DNA from: Bacteroidales bacterium
Lineage (GTDB): Bacteria; Bacteroidota; Bacteroidia; Bacteroidales; UBA7960
DNA: 14,272 nucleotides
Direction: 5' to 3'
Assembly (NCBI GenBank): GCA_007131125.1
Contig: SLRE01000188.1
Coordinates: 1 to 14,272 of the forward strand
The position numbers and the translations under genes were made by a program. Of the stretch, positions 13,421 to 14,272 are shown piece after piece (the stretch's first letter is position 1; each line of letters starts with the position of its first letter). The notes beneath the pieces are model-generated. The model was not told the origin of the DNA. It worked only from the letters and a program-made list of their open reading frames with translations, and did not search any database.

Positions 13421-14272
13421 TTACTGTCCCAGATAAGCTTTGAGCAGTTTGCTCCTGGAAGTATGCTTGAGTCTTCTGATGGCCTTTTCCTTGATTTGGC
13501 GCACCCTTTCGCGGGTGAGGTCAAACTTGGCTCCGATTTCATCCAGGGTAAGCCCGTGGTTCATTCCGATACCGAAATAAAGATTGATTACGTCTCTTTC
13601 TTTTTCGGTAAGGGTAGCCAATGAGCGTTGAATTTCCCTGGCCAGTGATTCATGAATAAGACTTGAATCGGCGTTGGGAGAATCGGAATTCACATAAACG
13701 TCCAGAAGGCTGGCATCTTCACCCTGCACAAGGGGAGCATCCACCGACACATGATGTGTTGAAATACGGAAAGACTCGGCAATTTTGTCTTCATGCAAGT
13801 CCAGTGCTTCTGCCAGCTCTTCGGCAGAAGGCGGGCGTTCGAACCTTTGTTCCAGTTTTGAAGCCTCTTTTTTGATCTTGTTTAAGGAACCGACCTGGTT
13901 CAGAGGGAGGCGTACGATCCTGGATTGTTCGGCCAATGCCTGAAGAATAGATTGCCTGATCCACCAAACTGCATAAGAAATAAACTTAAAGCCCCGGGTT
14001 TCATCAAAGCGCTTGGCAGCTTTGATCAGGCCGAGGTTTCCCTCATTGATCAAATCCGGCAAGCTCAAACCCTGGTTCTGGTATTGCTTGGCAACCGAAA
14101 CCACGAAGCGCAGATTGGCCTTGGTAAGTTTTTCCAGGGCCACCTGGTCTCCCTGCTTGATGCGCTGGGCAAGCTGTACTTCTTCTTCAGCAGTAATAAG
14201 GGGTACTTTCCCAATTTCCTGAAGATACTTGTCCAGTGAAGCAGTGTCTCGATTGGTGATGGATTTGGAAAT
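13421..14272 (-). CDS. rpoD: RNA polymerase primary sigma factor RpoD (5' end cut by window edge)
   Basis: This is the housekeeping sigma factor of the sigma-70 family, of the short Bacteroidota type. The reading frame is open to the window edge: 283 codons are visible, beginning ISKSITNRDTASLDKYLQEIG, and by comparison with relatives only about five N-terminal residues are missing. The GTG at 14143 is internal, not the start. Region 1.2 is at about 7-43. Region 2 includes LTKANLRFVVSVAKQY and the DNA-melting and -10 recognition segment ISYAVWWIRQSILQALAEQ. Region 3 and region 4 follow, with a helix-turn-helix LTLDEIGAKFDLTRERVRQIKEKA near the C-terminus. Region 1.1 is absent, as is normal for this phylum. 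This class of sigma factor reads the TTTG/TAnnTTTG promoters seen elsewhere in the window. The stop is followed by a strong terminator. Confidence 0.97.
   Translation of the reverse strand: MSKSITNRDTASLDKYLQEIGKVPLITAEEEVQLAQRIKQGDQVALEKLTKANLRFVVSVAKQYQNQGLSLPDLINEGNLGLIKAAKRFDETRGFKFISYAVWWIRQSILQALAEQSRIVRLPLNQVGSLNKIKKEASKLEQRFERPPSAEELAEALDLHEDKIAESFRISTHHVSVDAPLVQGEDASLLDVYVNSDSPNADSSLIHESLAREIQRSLATLTEKERDVINLYFGIGMNHGLTLDEIGAKFDLTRERVRQIKEKAIRRLKHTSRSKLLKAYLGQ

Noticed and set aside
14143..14143. GTG as the start of rpoD
   Set aside because: The same frame stays open to the window edge and encodes the conserved region 1.2 (SITNRDTASLDKYLQEIG), so the GTG is an internal valine codon.

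Overview
The window reads as ordinary core chromosome of a member of the Bacteroidota, most likely in or near Bacteroidales/Marinilabiliales. Four things point that way. CTP synthase is followed directly by a long YidC with the N-terminal form usual in that phylum. The primary sigma factor is short and lacks region 1.1. A DUF5606 gene is present. Several genes are preceded by close matches to the phylum's -7 promoter element TAnnTTTG, and Shine-Dalgarno sequences are mostly weak or absent. The species cannot be named from this sequence.

Layout, plus strand first. A small secreted protein of unknown function (49-330) ends at a strong intrinsic terminator. It is followed by a PsiE-family four-helix membrane protein with a charged tail (509-1159). 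Next come pyrG (CTP synthase, 1369-2991) and yidC (membrane protein insertase, 3100-5040), the latter closed by a terminator. purB (adenylosuccinate lyase, about 5170-6543) and an MsbA-like ABC exporter (6552-8372) lie 8 bp apart and are probably co-transcribed. A DUF5606 gene (8453-8989) with its own promoter and terminator follows, then pyrD (class 2 dihydroorotate dehydrogenase, 9036-10067), then an exported retropepsin-like aspartic protease with a C-terminal PDZ domain (10243-11466).

On the minus strand, converging on the protease gene, are an exported 5'-nucleotidase/cyclic-nucleotide phosphodiesterase (13237-11477) and rpoD (14272-13421), which runs off the right edge and ends in a strong terminator.

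Three genes make nucleotides (pyrG, purB, pyrD), and the exported nucleotidase could release nucleosides and phosphate outside the cytoplasm. They sit in separate transcription units, so this is a shared theme and not an operon. YidC, the ABC exporter and the PsiE-like protein belong to the inner membrane. The sigma factor at the right edge is of the type expected to read the TAnnTTTG promoters seen here.

I see no tRNA, rRNA, CRISPR array, insertion sequence, phage gene or attachment site, and no gene-free stretch longer than about 210 bases. I did not find a convincing new multi-gene system. The points most worth a second look are the Cys in place of the usual Ser base in PyrD, the two-lobed retropepsin-PDZ protein, the orphan secreted protein at the left edge, and several promoter/terminator overlaps.
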